Assembly (NCBI GenBank): GCA_947494335.1
Contig: CANLUT010000003.1
Coordinates: 349,705 to 413,704 of the forward strand
Origin: Oligoflexales bacterium
Lineage (GTDB): Bacteria > Bdellovibrionota_B > Oligoflexia > Oligoflexales > RGVZ01
Direction of reading: 5' to 3'
DNA length: 64,000 bases
Position 1 is the first letter of the stretch. Each line of letters opens with the position of its first letter. Both the position numbers and the translations under genes were made by a program. Of the stretch, positions 1 through 8,637 are shown piece after piece. The notes under the pieces were generated by a model. That model made no database searches, was not told the DNA's origin, and saw only the letters and a list, made by a program, of their open reading frames with translations.

Positions 1-1932
1 TATGAAGGAGTGCGGCCCAGACGAATCGATTGCACAAATGGCTGCGGTAATTCAGGGGTTCCTACGATCGCTGACAGCGCCGCGTTGATATCGTCTCCCG
101 AGGATTTAAATGACATCAGCATTTCCAAAACTGTGCTGCCGTCTTCATCTTTAGAGCGTTTTTGGGCGCGATTAGATGTGTTCATTGACCCGACTCCATT
201 GAGTTCAATCAAAAAATCCGAAGAGTATTTTGTCTTTGCCTTGCCGCAGATCTCATATCAATTTGCCAGGGTCCAGGTGAACGGGGAATTTGCCGGAACA
301 TTTGCAAATAATACGCCCATCAGGTTGACGATTCCGCAAGCTGCCATAGGTAGTGAGCCCTTAGCCGTGCGCGTGACTTTTTCATTGCATAACAACGGGA
401 TCGCCTACCTTGACCGTAGCGACCTGATTCCGGCATATGTATCGACGCTCGCTGAATCCAGTCGTATGGAACAGTTCCGGATTTCCAGAAAAGACAACAG
501 CGGTGCCATGGTAGGCATGATGTCTAGGGTGTTGATTGGCGTCTTTGCATTGATGTTATTTATTTTCATTGATAGCGCCCCGGAGAGTCTTGGTTTGGCT
601 CTATTTCTGGGATTTGAAGCCTTGGCCATTGGATTAGGTCAAGGATGGATGTCGTCCAGTTACAATCCGTTTATGATTCACTACAGCTATCAGATGGGCG
701 ATATTTTTCGGCTCTATTTCTTTTTGCAGCTGGCGCGGGTGGCAAAACCTAATCCAAGAATGTGGTTATTAATTGGAACACTGCTAAGTATCCCCTACGG
801 CTTTGCAAAACAAATGGAGGTCGCATGGCAAATCGACGGACTACCGATTATTCCTCGGATTCGCGATGCGACCGCTGGAACTTTAGGCGCTCTTGCTTGC
901 CTAAGAACGCTGTGGAGTATTCGTGGCAAAAAATTGCCTTGGAGACGGATAGCCTTGATTCTCGGCGCAATAGGAAGTGCGCAGCAGGTGCTGGGTCCAA
1001 TCACGCACTATTGGCCTGAGCTCAATGAGAGTGCAAATTTCCGGGGTCTTTATGTCGTGCTCGAGGCGCTTTCCGTATACGTTTTGGCGTTGAGTGCGTT
1101 CACCAATATTTCGACTCTAGAAAACCGTGTACGTAGTCTATCGGCTGCAAAAGCAAAAAGTGATTTAATTGAGCAGGAGCTAGAACTAGGACGAACTGTT
1201 CAGCGTGCGTTTCTCAATATTCCAAAAGTCCCACATGATTTTGAGGTCATTGGTAGTTTAGAAGCTGCCGTTTACGTCTCTGGAGATATTTACTTCGTTC
1301 ATTGGGATGAGGTTGAACAGCGTCTCGCCCTGGTTTTGTCAGACGTTACTGGGCATGGTGTGCAGGCTTCCTTGAAGGCGACGGCTTGCTTTATGGTTGC
1401 ACGTAACCTTTGGCAGTCAAGAGCGCCTCAAGAATTAAGTCAATCCGGGATCGGACAAAAATCAAAGTTAAAGAGCTTTCACAGGCAGACAACGGATATT
1501 CTCGGACTGTTTAACCCGATTCCCGATATCGCCACATTTGCTGGCATCGAAATTTTTCCTCGAAGACGACGTGCGTACCTATATAGAAATAACTTCCATT
1601 CGCCCATCATTCTTGCCCCGAATGATACCGGTGGATGGGATCTGGAAGTTCCTGCCGTTGTTGTCGGTGAAGTGTTCGAATACTCAATCAAGCCCGGGAC
1701 GGTGTTTGTTTTGTTTAGTGACGGCTTTGTAACCGGTACCAGACAGCTCTCGGACATGAGGCGATTTATCACGAGTAGGCTTGATAAGTTTGACGGTCAT
1801 GCTGAAACGATGAAGAACATCATGCACGACTTTAATGAACAAAATCTCCAGAGGCCCGTGGACGATCGCACGCTTCTCGTGCTGTCATGGAAGCGTGACG
1901 AATATCTTTCGCAGCCAAAAAAGACCGCATAG
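1..1932 (+). CDS. 7TM-sensor SpoIIE/PP2C-type serine phosphatase (5' end probably outside window)
   Basis: Membrane signalling phosphatase that probably dephosphorylates an anti-sigma-antagonist or similar partner in the cytoplasm. The N-terminal ~165 residues look like the extracytoplasmic domain of 7TMR-DISM sensors. Seven hydrophobic segments follow (about residues 165-370), then a short coiled coil and a C-terminal PP2C/SpoIIE domain (from about 390). The domain carries SGDIYF, in place of the usual GGDYYD, and the metal-site motif SDVTGHG; FSDGF lies further on. The second Asp of the GGDYYD block is Phe here, which is unusual. The frame is open to the left edge, and no signal peptide precedes the sensor domain, so the gene probably begins upstream; a GTG at 10 is only the first in-frame start. 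A lipoprotein gene starts 26 nt after the stop and is probably co-transcribed. Family assignment is fairly sure; the partner is unknown. Confidence 0.75.
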   Translation, partial: YEGVRPRRIDCTNGCGNSGVPTIADSAALISSPEDLNDISISKTVLPSSSLERFWARLDVFIDPTPLSSIKKSEEYFVFALPQISYQFARVQVNGEFAGTFANNTPIRLTIPQAAIGSEPLAVRVTFSLHNNGIAYLDRSDLIPAYVSTLAESSRMEQFRISRKDNSGAMVGMMSRVLIGVFALMLFIFIDSAPESLGLALFLGFEALAIGLGQGWMSSSYNPFMIHYSYQMGDIFRLYFFLQLARVAKPNPRMWLLIGTLLSIPYGFAKQMEVAWQIDGLPIIPRIRDATAGTLGALACLRTLWSIRGKKLPWRRIALILGAIGSAQQVLGPITHYWPELNESANFRGLYVVLEALSVYVLALSAFTNISTLENRVRSLSAAKAKSDLIEQELELGRTVQRAFLNIPKVPHDFEVIGSLEAAVYVSGDIYFVHWDEVEQRLALVLSDVTGHGVQASLKATACFMVARNLWQSRAPQELSQSGIGQKSKLKSFHRQTTDILGLFNPIPDIATFAGIEIFPRRRRAYLYRNNFHSPIILAPNDTGGWDLEVPAVVVGEVFEYSIKPGTVFVLFSDGFVTGTRQLSDMRRFITSRLDKFDGHAETMKNIMHDFNEQNLQRPVDDRTLLVLSWKRDEYLSQPKKTA

Positions 1933-1958
1933 TTGAGCGAAGACCCTAAGGAGGTTAT

Positions 1959-3134
1959 ATGGGTTTGGATCGATTGAGGAACTCTTGGGAGCTCAAAATA
2001 GTGATCATCCTATTTTTTATGGCGTCTGGCTGTGTCACATCTGATCCTAGAGCCAACATTTACGCAGAGGCTCCAGAGTATTGTCGACAACTGAAGAAAG
2101 CTCAGGATTGGGATGATCCCATTAGAGCCTTGAACAATATTTCCCGATTCCATGAAAAAGGTTGTTATCAAGATGTCATCGAGCAGGTCGAAATTGCCCG
2201 TGGAAAATTAAGTCACAAAACCCATTCGATTCTGAAGGAAGGTTTAGAGTTTCTCATACCAGAGGGAAAACTTACGGACTACGTCCTGGAAAGTTATGAG
2301 CGTGGTTACCTGTCGTTTTTAGCGGCTACGTCATACCTTCACACTGAAAAAATTGAATCAGTGACGCCTGAATTGAACAAGCTTTACAACGAGGAATCCG
2401 CCTTGACGTATAACCACGGACGAGATCCCGTAAATGCCCTCATCCAAGGGGCGATGTGGGATAACTTTAGTAAGCCTGGATTCTCGGCTAGACCATTTTG
2501 GCTTTGGTTGTCCAAAAGTAGTGATGTCAGTCCCAAGGCTAGGGCGTTCGCCAAGGTTCAGATTTCCAGGATTGATTCGCAGGCAGCTGAAAACAAATCA
2601 AAAGCCCTCTGGAAAATTTACGAGGTGGGTCGTTTCCCGGCACTAGACTGGGAGATGAAGTTCCTAGATAACGAGCATGGTTACTTCAAAATTCGTCCAA
2701 AACAGCAGTTTCCCGAAACCTGTACCCAAAATGGCGCAATTTTATTACCAACGACCTCATGGTTTACGAAAATAAGTCGCCGGCACGCCTATAGTTATCA
2801 TCCTTTAGTTAACGCCAAGAGTTGGGTTCGTTTGCCCATTGGTGTCTTTTTGGGCGTGAGCACATTTACGGTAGGAACGTCAATTACTGTTGGCGGGTGT
2901 GTCGCTGATGCCAGTGCTAAAATGTCAGGTGATCTGTGTAAATTAAGTATCCTTGGCGGAAAAGCTGTCATCGACTTGTCGCCGAAAGTAGTGGACTACG
3001 CTTTACAACCTGATTTGAGACACTGGGAAGAATTGCCTTCGGCGATCGCGATACTACCAATTGATGGTGACAGTCCAGCTACAAATGAGTGCCTGAGGTC
3101 ATTTTCCCCAGAGTTTATCAGACGTATTCTATAG
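1959..3134 (+). CDS. Exported lipoprotein of unknown function
   Basis: A 391-residue protein that begins with a basic N-terminus, a hydrophobic stretch and the lipobox MASGC (Cys near residue 25), so it is predicted to be lipid-anchored. The remainder is mixed helical sequence with several Cys residues, and a hydrophobic Gly/Val-rich segment around residues 288-310 could insert into or pack against a membrane. A strong Shine-Dalgarno AAGGAGG (1948-1954) lies 4 nt before the ATG, which decides the start. It follows the phosphatase by 26 nt on the same strand, so the two probably form an operon, and the lipoprotein could be its envelope partner; that is inference. I do not recognise the family. 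Confidence 0.7.
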   Translation: MGLDRLRNSWELKIVIILFFMASGCVTSDPRANIYAEAPEYCRQLKKAQDWDDPIRALNNISRFHEKGCYQDVIEQVEIARGKLSHKTHSILKEGLEFLIPEGKLTDYVLESYERGYLSFLAATSYLHTEKIESVTPELNKLYNEESALTYNHGRDPVNALIQGAMWDNFSKPGFSARPFWLWLSKSSDVSPKARAFAKVQISRIDSQAAENKSKALWKIYEVGRFPALDWEMKFLDNEHGYFKIRPKQQFPETCTQNGAILLPTTSWFTKISRRHAYSYHPLVNAKSWVRLPIGVFLGVSTFTVGTSITVGGCVADASAKMSGDLCKLSILGGKAVIDLSPKVVDYALQPDLRHWEELPSAIAILPIDGDSPATNECLRSFSPEFIRRIL

Positions 3135-3145
3135 ATGATCGTATT

Positions 3146-3191
3146 GATAAAAAGAAAATGGCAAAGGGTGATTGTGATCGCCTCTTTGCCA
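3146..3191 (-). terminator. Rho-independent terminator of the small secreted protein gene
   Basis: A perfect 8-bp stem (3159-3166 with 3184-3191), extended by two further pairs across a one-base bulge. Read on the minus strand it is followed by a T-rich tract (TTTTCTTTTT). It lies about 55 nt beyond the stop of the minus-strand gene at 3248 and between convergent genes. Confidence 0.65.
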
Positions 3192-3247
3192 GTTCTAGGA
3201 TGAGAACGCATTAAATCAGAAATTGGTTTATCGGTACAACGCCGACC

Positions 3248-3643
3248 TTAAGGCGCGGAGCAGGTCCAGCCAGTTGATTTCAGTTTCTCAACGAACTCAC
3301 CAGCCTTCTGTTCGCAATAGCCTTCCTGGGCAGCTGCGCTGTAAAGCACCTTTTCTTCGCCGCTGGCCGCATCGCGCACGTAGTTAACTTTGCAAGGAAC
3401 CTTGGATCCCTCTTTTTCGTAGGCGACGCGAATCGTACGTTTGGCATTGTCCATGGTGCAGCTGAAGTCAGTCGCGGATGGTGCAGTGTTAGCCGATGGC
3501 GCCGTCTCTTTGGGCTCTTTTACAGGTTCGCTGGCTTTCGGTGCATCCGCCGGCTTATCTGCGGCAGGAGTTCCTTCATTTGCCAAAGCGACGGAGGACA
3601 TAGTTAGGAAAATAGTCATGGCTAGAGATGTTCTTGTTAGCAT
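3248..3643 (-). CDS. Small secreted four-cysteine protein
   Basis: A 131-residue protein with an N-terminal signal peptide ending near ALA-NE, a Pro/Ala/Lys/Glu-rich low-complexity linker (about 25-57) and a compact C-terminal domain of about 75 residues. The domain has four Cys, in SCTMDN, VPCKV, YCEQK and WTCSAP. The pattern matches small uncharacterised periplasmic proteins of proteobacteria, in which a CEVRY-like strand is followed by YCE and a terminal WTC; the Cys probably form two disulfides. A GAGGAG-type ribosome site precedes the ATG. It stands alone, with its own terminator. Function unknown. Confidence 0.7.
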   Translation of the reverse strand: MLTRTSLAMTIFLTMSSVALANEGTPAADKPADAPKASEPVKEPKETAPSANTAPSATDFSCTMDNAKRTIRVAYEKEGSKVPCKVNYVRDAASGEEKVLYSAAAQEGYCEQKAGEFVEKLKSTGWTCSAP

Positions 3644-3778
3644 CAGATGAGCTCCTCATGGGATAGATTTTATGATCGATAGATGATCGCGAAAAACGGA
3701 ACAATTTCAAAGTGAATTTGTTAACGGACGCTCTTGAAGGGCCAAGGGTTGAGAAACTTTAAGAAAAATCAAAAGCCT

Positions 3779-6364
3779 TTAGGAATTAAGCAGGTTGGTG
3801 ATGGTTGATTTTTTGACCGACCTGGTCGCCAGCAAAGTAAGTCCAAGACAGACTGGAATGATGATAAACCCTGTGAGTGCGGAGTTTAATTCGAGTGACG
3901 TCCACGTGGTTTTCAAGATGAGCGTTGCAACAGCCCAGCTTGCAAGTGCTCCGAGGGAGACTCCGAAAATAACTGCTGCCGAGGAGATGATGCCGTATTC
4001 AACGAGCAGAGCCTTTAAGGCGTCATTTGACGTCGCGCCCAAAGTTTTCAAGATCGCCACTGATTTGAATCGTTCAATTGATTGCGCATACGCAATTGCA
4101 TAAAGAACCCCGGCACCGCCAGCAAGCGCTAGCCAGGCGACGATGCCCACGGCGATGCTGATCTGATCAATAAATTTCATAAGTCGTTGGACGGCGGCTT
4201 TGACATCGACAGCACTGACGTTTGAGTGCATTTTGACGAGTGCGGCCTGTAGTCGGTCTATATCGTTCGGGTTAATTCCGGAGGCACTGCCTACCCAGAT
4301 CTTCGGGGCATCGTCCAATACCCCAGGTTGTACCAGGATCATGAAGTTTGGTTCAAACGACGTCCAACGCACCTTGCGGATGCTGGTGACCTCGCCAGTA
4401 ATGGGTACACCCATCACATCAAATTTGATGCGGTCACCGATTTTTACGCCAACTCTCTTTGCAAATCCCTCTTCTATCGATAGTGCAGGTAAGCCCTGAC
4501 CTGAGAATGGTTCGGTCGGGTACGTTCCTGTAATAATCGACTCTGCAGAACTTAATCTTGAGCGGTAAGAAAGATTTTGTGTTCTGGCCTGTAGTCCTTC
4601 GCGCTGCTGCTGCTCGCGCTCACCCTCAAAGTCCATTTTTCTTTGATCGATACTAACGTCATTAATGGATTCCAGACGAGCTCGAACCATGGGGGACATG
4701 ACTCCCGTCGTCGCACCATTCGACTCAAAAAAACTTTTAACGGAATCAACTTGATCATCTTGAATGTCAAAGACGAATAGCTGGGGTATGACTGAATCTG
4801 GTCGTGATATTTCCCGAACAATGATTGAGCGAAGCTGAGGTATGAGATTAATCAGAGAGGTGCCAAGAGCCAGGGCGAGAAAGGTGCTGACGGATGCACC
4901 TTTATTGCGGCTCATTTGGCGAAGAGCTAGGGAGACGAGCCAAGACATTTTCTTCCAAGCGGAGGCAATGACTCCTGCTCGTAGTAATGGGATTGCAGCT
5001 AATGAGAGTGCTAATGCAGCTCCCACGCAAATGCCGGCAAAAACTGATCCTGTAGTCCATGATTTTGACTCGTGCACAGCTGTTAACCACCACAGCAAAA
5101 CTGACGGCAGGTAGGCAATCGTCGTTATTTTGCGCTGAGAGTCAGCACCGGTGCTTGCCTCTTGAAAAAGAAATCCTGGGCGTAGAACTGATAGATGGAT
5201 GAGCTGCGGTAAAGATAGTAGCAGGCCACTTGTAATCGCAAAAAGAGATGTCACTAAAACTGACCCAAGAGGAACACGGAGATCGCTCAAGGTACCAGCG
5301 ATAGGTGCAAGTGATTTTGCCAGTACCGGAAGTCCGCCGCTTGACACCGCTGCGGATACAAGGGTGGCCCCCAATCCCAAAAAAACACATTGAGTCACAA
5401 AGACCATTGGTGCAATCCAGGGATTTGCACCCAATGATGAAAGAATTGCGAACTCTCGGACTGTTTTTCGTAAATGTCCACGCATGAGATAGCTGGTGCC
5501 AACGGCTGCCAAAAAAAGTGCAGAAAGTGCAATGAGTGACAGGTAGTCGTTAACATATGCTTGCAGCCTGGTGAGATCCTCCGATGCCTTGCTGTGCGAG
5601 CGCACTCGAAGGTCTTGGTGTCCTGGCAGAGGCAATAGCTCTTTTCGAATCTTTTCTACGAGTAACTCAATGTCTTGGTTTGTCGTTTGCGACGGAAGTC
5701 GCACTCGAAATGTATGAAATGATCGACTGCCAACCCCTAGAAGTTTTGTCTTAGGCAGGTCTTCAGAGCGAAGAATTAGACGTGGAGCAAATGAAAACCC
5801 TCCGGCGCCGGCAGTGGGGTCGTCGATAACGATGTCCTTCACTGTTAGCTCTGCCTCACCAAGTCTCAGTTTTGAGCTAATGCCCACATTCATTTGTGTA
5901 CGGAGCTCGCGGTAGATCCATACGTCTCCTGGGCCTAACCCTTTCGCTGCTCCTGGCGGGAGATCGACATCAGACTCAAGGATCAAACCTTTGTACAGAG
6001 GATAGTTTTCATCCACAAATCGTACCTCAACCAAACGGCTGATGGCATCATTGGTAGCCATAGATACTAGCGTGGTTTCCTCGGATAAAGTCGCTGCTGC
6101 AGGAACGGAAGTTCTGATTTGGTTCCTTAGTTGTTCCGTCCAAGGTTGTCTGGACGAGATCACAATATCAGCTCCAGCTATTTGTCGCGTTCTTTGAGCT
6201 ATCTCTGACCGAAACGAGCGATTAAAGCCGTCCACAACCATGAAGCCCGTGAGACCAAGGGCCATGTTAATCATCATCGATATGGAGAATGCCTTCTGCG
6301 TAAGTAACTGACGATAGGCTAACTTTAGAGTTAATCGTGTAGACTGCATAAAGTGTTGATTCAT
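3779..6364 (-). CDS. ybbP: ABC transporter permease, FtsX/YbbP family
   Basis: About 861 residues with the YbbP arrangement: an N-terminal TM helix, a large periplasmic domain (about 50-265), TM helices around 275-400 in the first FtsX core, more TM segments (about 410-490), a second periplasmic region (about 500-720) and a C-terminal FtsX core of three helices (about 735-855). With the adjacent ATPase it should form a type VII (MacB-like) ABC system that uses ATP in the cytoplasm to drive work in the periplasm, such as lipid or lipoprotein extraction, rather than classical transport. The ATG at 6364 is chosen; an in-frame TTG at 6379 would overlap the ybbA stop by four bases. The substrate cannot be read from sequence. 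Confidence 0.85.
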   Translation of the reverse strand: MNQHFMQSTRLTLKLAYRQLLTQKAFSISMMINMALGLTGFMVVDGFNRSFRSEIAQRTRQIAGADIVISSRQPWTEQLRNQIRTSVPAAATLSEETTLVSMATNDAISRLVEVRFVDENYPLYKGLILESDVDLPPGAAKGLGPGDVWIYRELRTQMNVGISSKLRLGEAELTVKDIVIDDPTAGAGGFSFAPRLILRSEDLPKTKLLGVGSRSFHTFRVRLPSQTTNQDIELLVEKIRKELLPLPGHQDLRVRSHSKASEDLTRLQAYVNDYLSLIALSALFLAAVGTSYLMRGHLRKTVREFAILSSLGANPWIAPMVFVTQCVFLGLGATLVSAAVSSGGLPVLAKSLAPIAGTLSDLRVPLGSVLVTSLFAITSGLLLSLPQLIHLSVLRPGFLFQEASTGADSQRKITTIAYLPSVLLWWLTAVHESKSWTTGSVFAGICVGAALALSLAAIPLLRAGVIASAWKKMSWLVSLALRQMSRNKGASVSTFLALALGTSLINLIPQLRSIIVREISRPDSVIPQLFVFDIQDDQVDSVKSFFESNGATTGVMSPMVRARLESINDVSIDQRKMDFEGEREQQQREGLQARTQNLSYRSRLSSAESIITGTYPTEPFSGQGLPALSIEEGFAKRVGVKIGDRIKFDVMGVPITGEVTSIRKVRWTSFEPNFMILVQPGVLDDAPKIWVGSASGINPNDIDRLQAALVKMHSNVSAVDVKAAVQRLMKFIDQISIAVGIVAWLALAGGAGVLYAIAYAQSIERFKSVAILKTLGATSNDALKALLVEYGIISSAAVIFGVSLGALASWAVATLILKTTWTSLELNSALTGFIIIPVCLGLTLLATRSVKKSTITNLLNS

Positions 6365-6375
6365 TGAACGTGGTC

Positions 6376-7077
6376 TCAATTGCTCGTCTGTTGTTCTTCC
6401 AGCTTACCGTTGGTCATTTTCAGAATTCTTTGACAACGCAGTGCGAGCTCCATGTTGTGAGTGACCAGAATCATCGCCATCTCATGACGTGCTGCAACAC
6501 TAAAAATCAGATCAGAGATTTGCTTTCCCGTTTCTGGATCAAGACTGCCGCTTGGCTCATCGGCGAGAAGCAAGGTGGGAGTGGTCACGATAGCTCGAGC
6601 AATCGCGACGCGCTGACATTCACCTCCGCTTAAAGCCCCCGGTAAATGGTCTAATCGTGCAGATAGTCCAACCTCGACCAAGGCTTCGCGTGCTTTGACC
6701 CGAGCATCTTCTTTCCCGGCAATTTCTAAAGGTAGAGAGACATTTTCAAGTGCGGTCAGCGAGGGCATAAGATGGAACTGCTGGAAGATGATTCCTAAGG
6801 ATCGTCCGCGCCAACGTGCTAACTCCAAATCGCTCAAACTTGCTATGTCTGTAGACCCTATAACTAAAGTTCCCGATGAAGGGCGATCGAGGGTTCCGAG
6901 AAGCGAAAGTAACGTGGATTTACCGCTGCCACTCGGGCCGATAATTGCCAAAGATTGGCCACGACGAAGATCAAGATCAACGCCTTTTAAGACATCAATG
7001 GGGCCTGCAGGCGTCGTCCATGTTTTCGTGAGTTTTTCAGCTTTTAGGACGATGTCTTGAGAGTTAGAGCTAATCAT
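6376..7077 (-). CDS. ybbA: ABC transporter ATPase, YbbA/LolD family
   Basis: A 233-residue nucleotide-binding subunit with every expected motif: Walker A GPSGSGKST (47-55), Q-loop in FQQFHL, signature LSGGECQR, Walker B LLLADEP, D-loop GSLD and switch His in VTHN. Length and motifs match LolD/MacB/YbbA ATPases. Its start overlaps the tesA stop by four bases and ybbP follows directly, so the genes are translationally coupled. It acts on the cytoplasmic face with YbbP. Confidence 0.92.
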   Translation of the reverse strand: MISSNSQDIVLKAEKLTKTWTTPAGPIDVLKGVDLDLRRGQSLAIIGPSGSGKSTLLSLLGTLDRPSSGTLVIGSTDIASLSDLELARWRGRSLGIIFQQFHLMPSLTALENVSLPLEIAGKEDARVKAREALVEVGLSARLDHLPGALSGGECQRVAIARAIVTTPTLLLADEPSGSLDPETGKQISDLIFSVAARHEMAMILVTHNMELALRCQRILKMTNGKLEEQQTSN

Positions 7078-7676
7078 AAGAGAGTTTCCAGAAATTTAGC
7101 GACGTGATTGGCAATGATTTTGTGTCCCGAGACGTTGGGATGAATTCCATCTGGTAAATTTAACTCAGCTTTTGCTGCGACGCCGTCAAGCAGAAACGGC
7201 AAAAATGGTAGTTTCAGTTGCTTGGCAATAGTTGGATAAATTGAATCAAATGATTTTGCATAGGCTGCACCTAAACTTGGTGGGACTTTCATGCCCGCTA
7301 AAATTACTTTTTTTGCTCCAAGTTCTGTTGCAATCTGAACCGTCTTCTCAAGGTTTTTGCGCGCGGATGCGACATCTTGTCCCCTTAGTCCATCATTAGC
7401 GCCCAAAGCTAGAAAAACCCAATCAGGTTTGGGCGGAGATTTCATGTGCCATTTTACGCGGGAGGGGCCGCTAGCTGTGGTGGATCCACTAACGCCTGCA
7501 TTGACGAGCGTGACGTTGTACTTTTTTTCCTTGAGGGTCTTTTCGGCGACGGCGGGCCATGCAGACTCCTTTGGGACACCATAGCCCTCTGTTAATGAGT
7601 CGCCAAGGCAAAGAATGGTCGTCGCATGCGCTGGGAGCGCAAGACTTAGAATGACAACTAAAAAAAGGTATCTCAA
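7074..7676 (-). CDS. tesA: Periplasmic SGNH/GDSL esterase, TesA-like
   Basis: A 200-residue SGNH hydrolase that cleaves ester or thioester bonds (arylesterase / acyl-CoA thioesterase I / lysophospholipase type). A signal peptide ends at AHA (about residue 18). All four blocks are visible: GDSLTEGYG with the nucleophilic Ser, AGVSGST with the oxyanion Gly, GAND with the Asn, and DGIHPN with the Asp-His pair. In enterobacteria tesA sits beside ybbA-ybbP but is divergent; here all three are in one direction with overlapping ends, which supports a shared role in lipid handling at the envelope. Two nt separate its start from the upstream gene's stop. Confidence 0.9.
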   Translation of the reverse strand: MRYLFLVVILSLALPAHATTILCLGDSLTEGYGVPKESAWPAVAEKTLKEKKYNVTLVNAGVSGSTTASGPSRVKWHMKSPPKPDWVFLALGANDGLRGQDVASARKNLEKTVQIATELGAKKVILAGMKVPPSLGAAYAKSFDSIYPTIAKQLKLPFLPFLLDGVAAKAELNLPDGIHPNVSGHKIIANHVAKFLETLL

Positions 7677-7678
7677 GG

Positions 7679-8584
7679 TTATTCCCAGACCGACTCTGCA
7701 AGCAGTTTTGTGTCAGAGTACAAATCGTAAATATCCTGTGACTCGGTGTGACGCTTGAAAAGCATTTCTGTTTCGCCATCTCCGTCGAAGTCACCTGCAT
7801 CCACTAACATCATATCTGAGCCGAGATAATGTATCTCTTTACTCGGTAGAACGCGAAATGTTTCTGTCTTGCGTGACTTGGGTAATGTTTGTATCGATAC
7901 AATCAATCCATGTTTGACAGAGGCCCAGGTGCGATGAATGCGAACGTCTTTTTCATTAAATTGGTAGAAGTCTGCTTCGCTCTCCGGGCTCGCCATTTTT
8001 TTATTCAGTTCATCAATCATTTGTTTAAGATGAGGTCTTGATTTATCAGCTGTGGCTTGACGCCATTTATAGGGGTCAACGCAGGAGCTGCTAAGCGATG
8101 ATTTAAGCAAGATTGGTTTATAAACGGGTGTGGCCAGCCATCCCGCGTAGTCAGCTGATCTTTTTGTGCGCCATGGTGCACGATCCTCGGGTCGCAGGAG
8201 GTAGGGTGGTTTTGCGCCAGCTTCATTCTCTTTCTCCAGCATGGCCGTTAACTGACCTTCGGCTCGTCCGCCGAAACAGACGTCCCAGGAAAAAGCTTTC
8301 GGAAGAGCTACGACAGGATTGCTATCTTGAAGTCTTGGGGCAGCCTGCCAAGGTTTCTTGTCGATACGCACAAAAAGAGGTCGCACCCGGGCTTCATACT
8401 GTGTGTCATTTTTGACTTCAGATTTTTCTTGTCCAGAGCCTACTGATTTTTTTTCGTCAGCGGACGCCGAGATTTGATTTGGCCTAATCGGCCAATCTTC
8501 CAAAACACCCACCCAATTTGTCCACGCAAACGATGGACTCGCAGTTAATATTGATACGATAGATAAGGAGCGCAACAGGAGCAT
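7679..8584 (-). CDS. Exported protein with FG-GAP-like calcium motif, unknown function
   Basis: About 301 residues. The N-terminus has a signal peptide (LLLRSLSIVSILTASPSFA), so the product is exported. Near the C-terminus the segment DAGDFDGDGETEMLF resembles the Ca-binding loop of FG-GAP/VCBS repeats, which suggests a small beta-propeller-like fold. The ATG at 8584 places the signal peptide at the N-terminus; a GTG at 8602 would add six residues. It is the first gene of a run with tesA, ybbA and ybbP, spaced by 2 nt or overlapping, so it may supply a periplasmic accessory to that system. I do not recognise the family. Confidence 0.65.
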   Translation of the reverse strand: MLLLRSLSIVSILTASPSFAWTNWVGVLEDWPIRPNQISASADEKKSVGSGQEKSEVKNDTQYEARVRPLFVRIDKKPWQAAPRLQDSNPVVALPKAFSWDVCFGGRAEGQLTAMLEKENEAGAKPPYLLRPEDRAPWRTKRSADYAGWLATPVYKPILLKSSLSSSCVDPYKWRQATADKSRPHLKQMIDELNKKMASPESEADFYQFNEKDVRIHRTWASVKHGLIVSIQTLPKSRKTETFRVLPSKEIHYLGSDMMLVDAGDFDGDGETEMLFKRHTESQDIYDLYSDTKLLAESVWE

Positions 8585-8637
8585 GGATTCTTTTTCCCAC
8601 AACGGTTTAAGACATATGATTGCTCACTCAAATGATA

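Noticed and set aside
2..88. Short frame-2 ORF at the left edge that could be the end of an upstream gene
   Set aside because: It is 28 codons with no recognisable motif, and frame 1 is also open to the edge; the choice needs upstream sequence.
3795..5487. Plus-strand frames of 60-100 codons opposite ybbP
   Set aside because: They are shadows of a well-supported permease frame, with no ribosome sites or family motifs.
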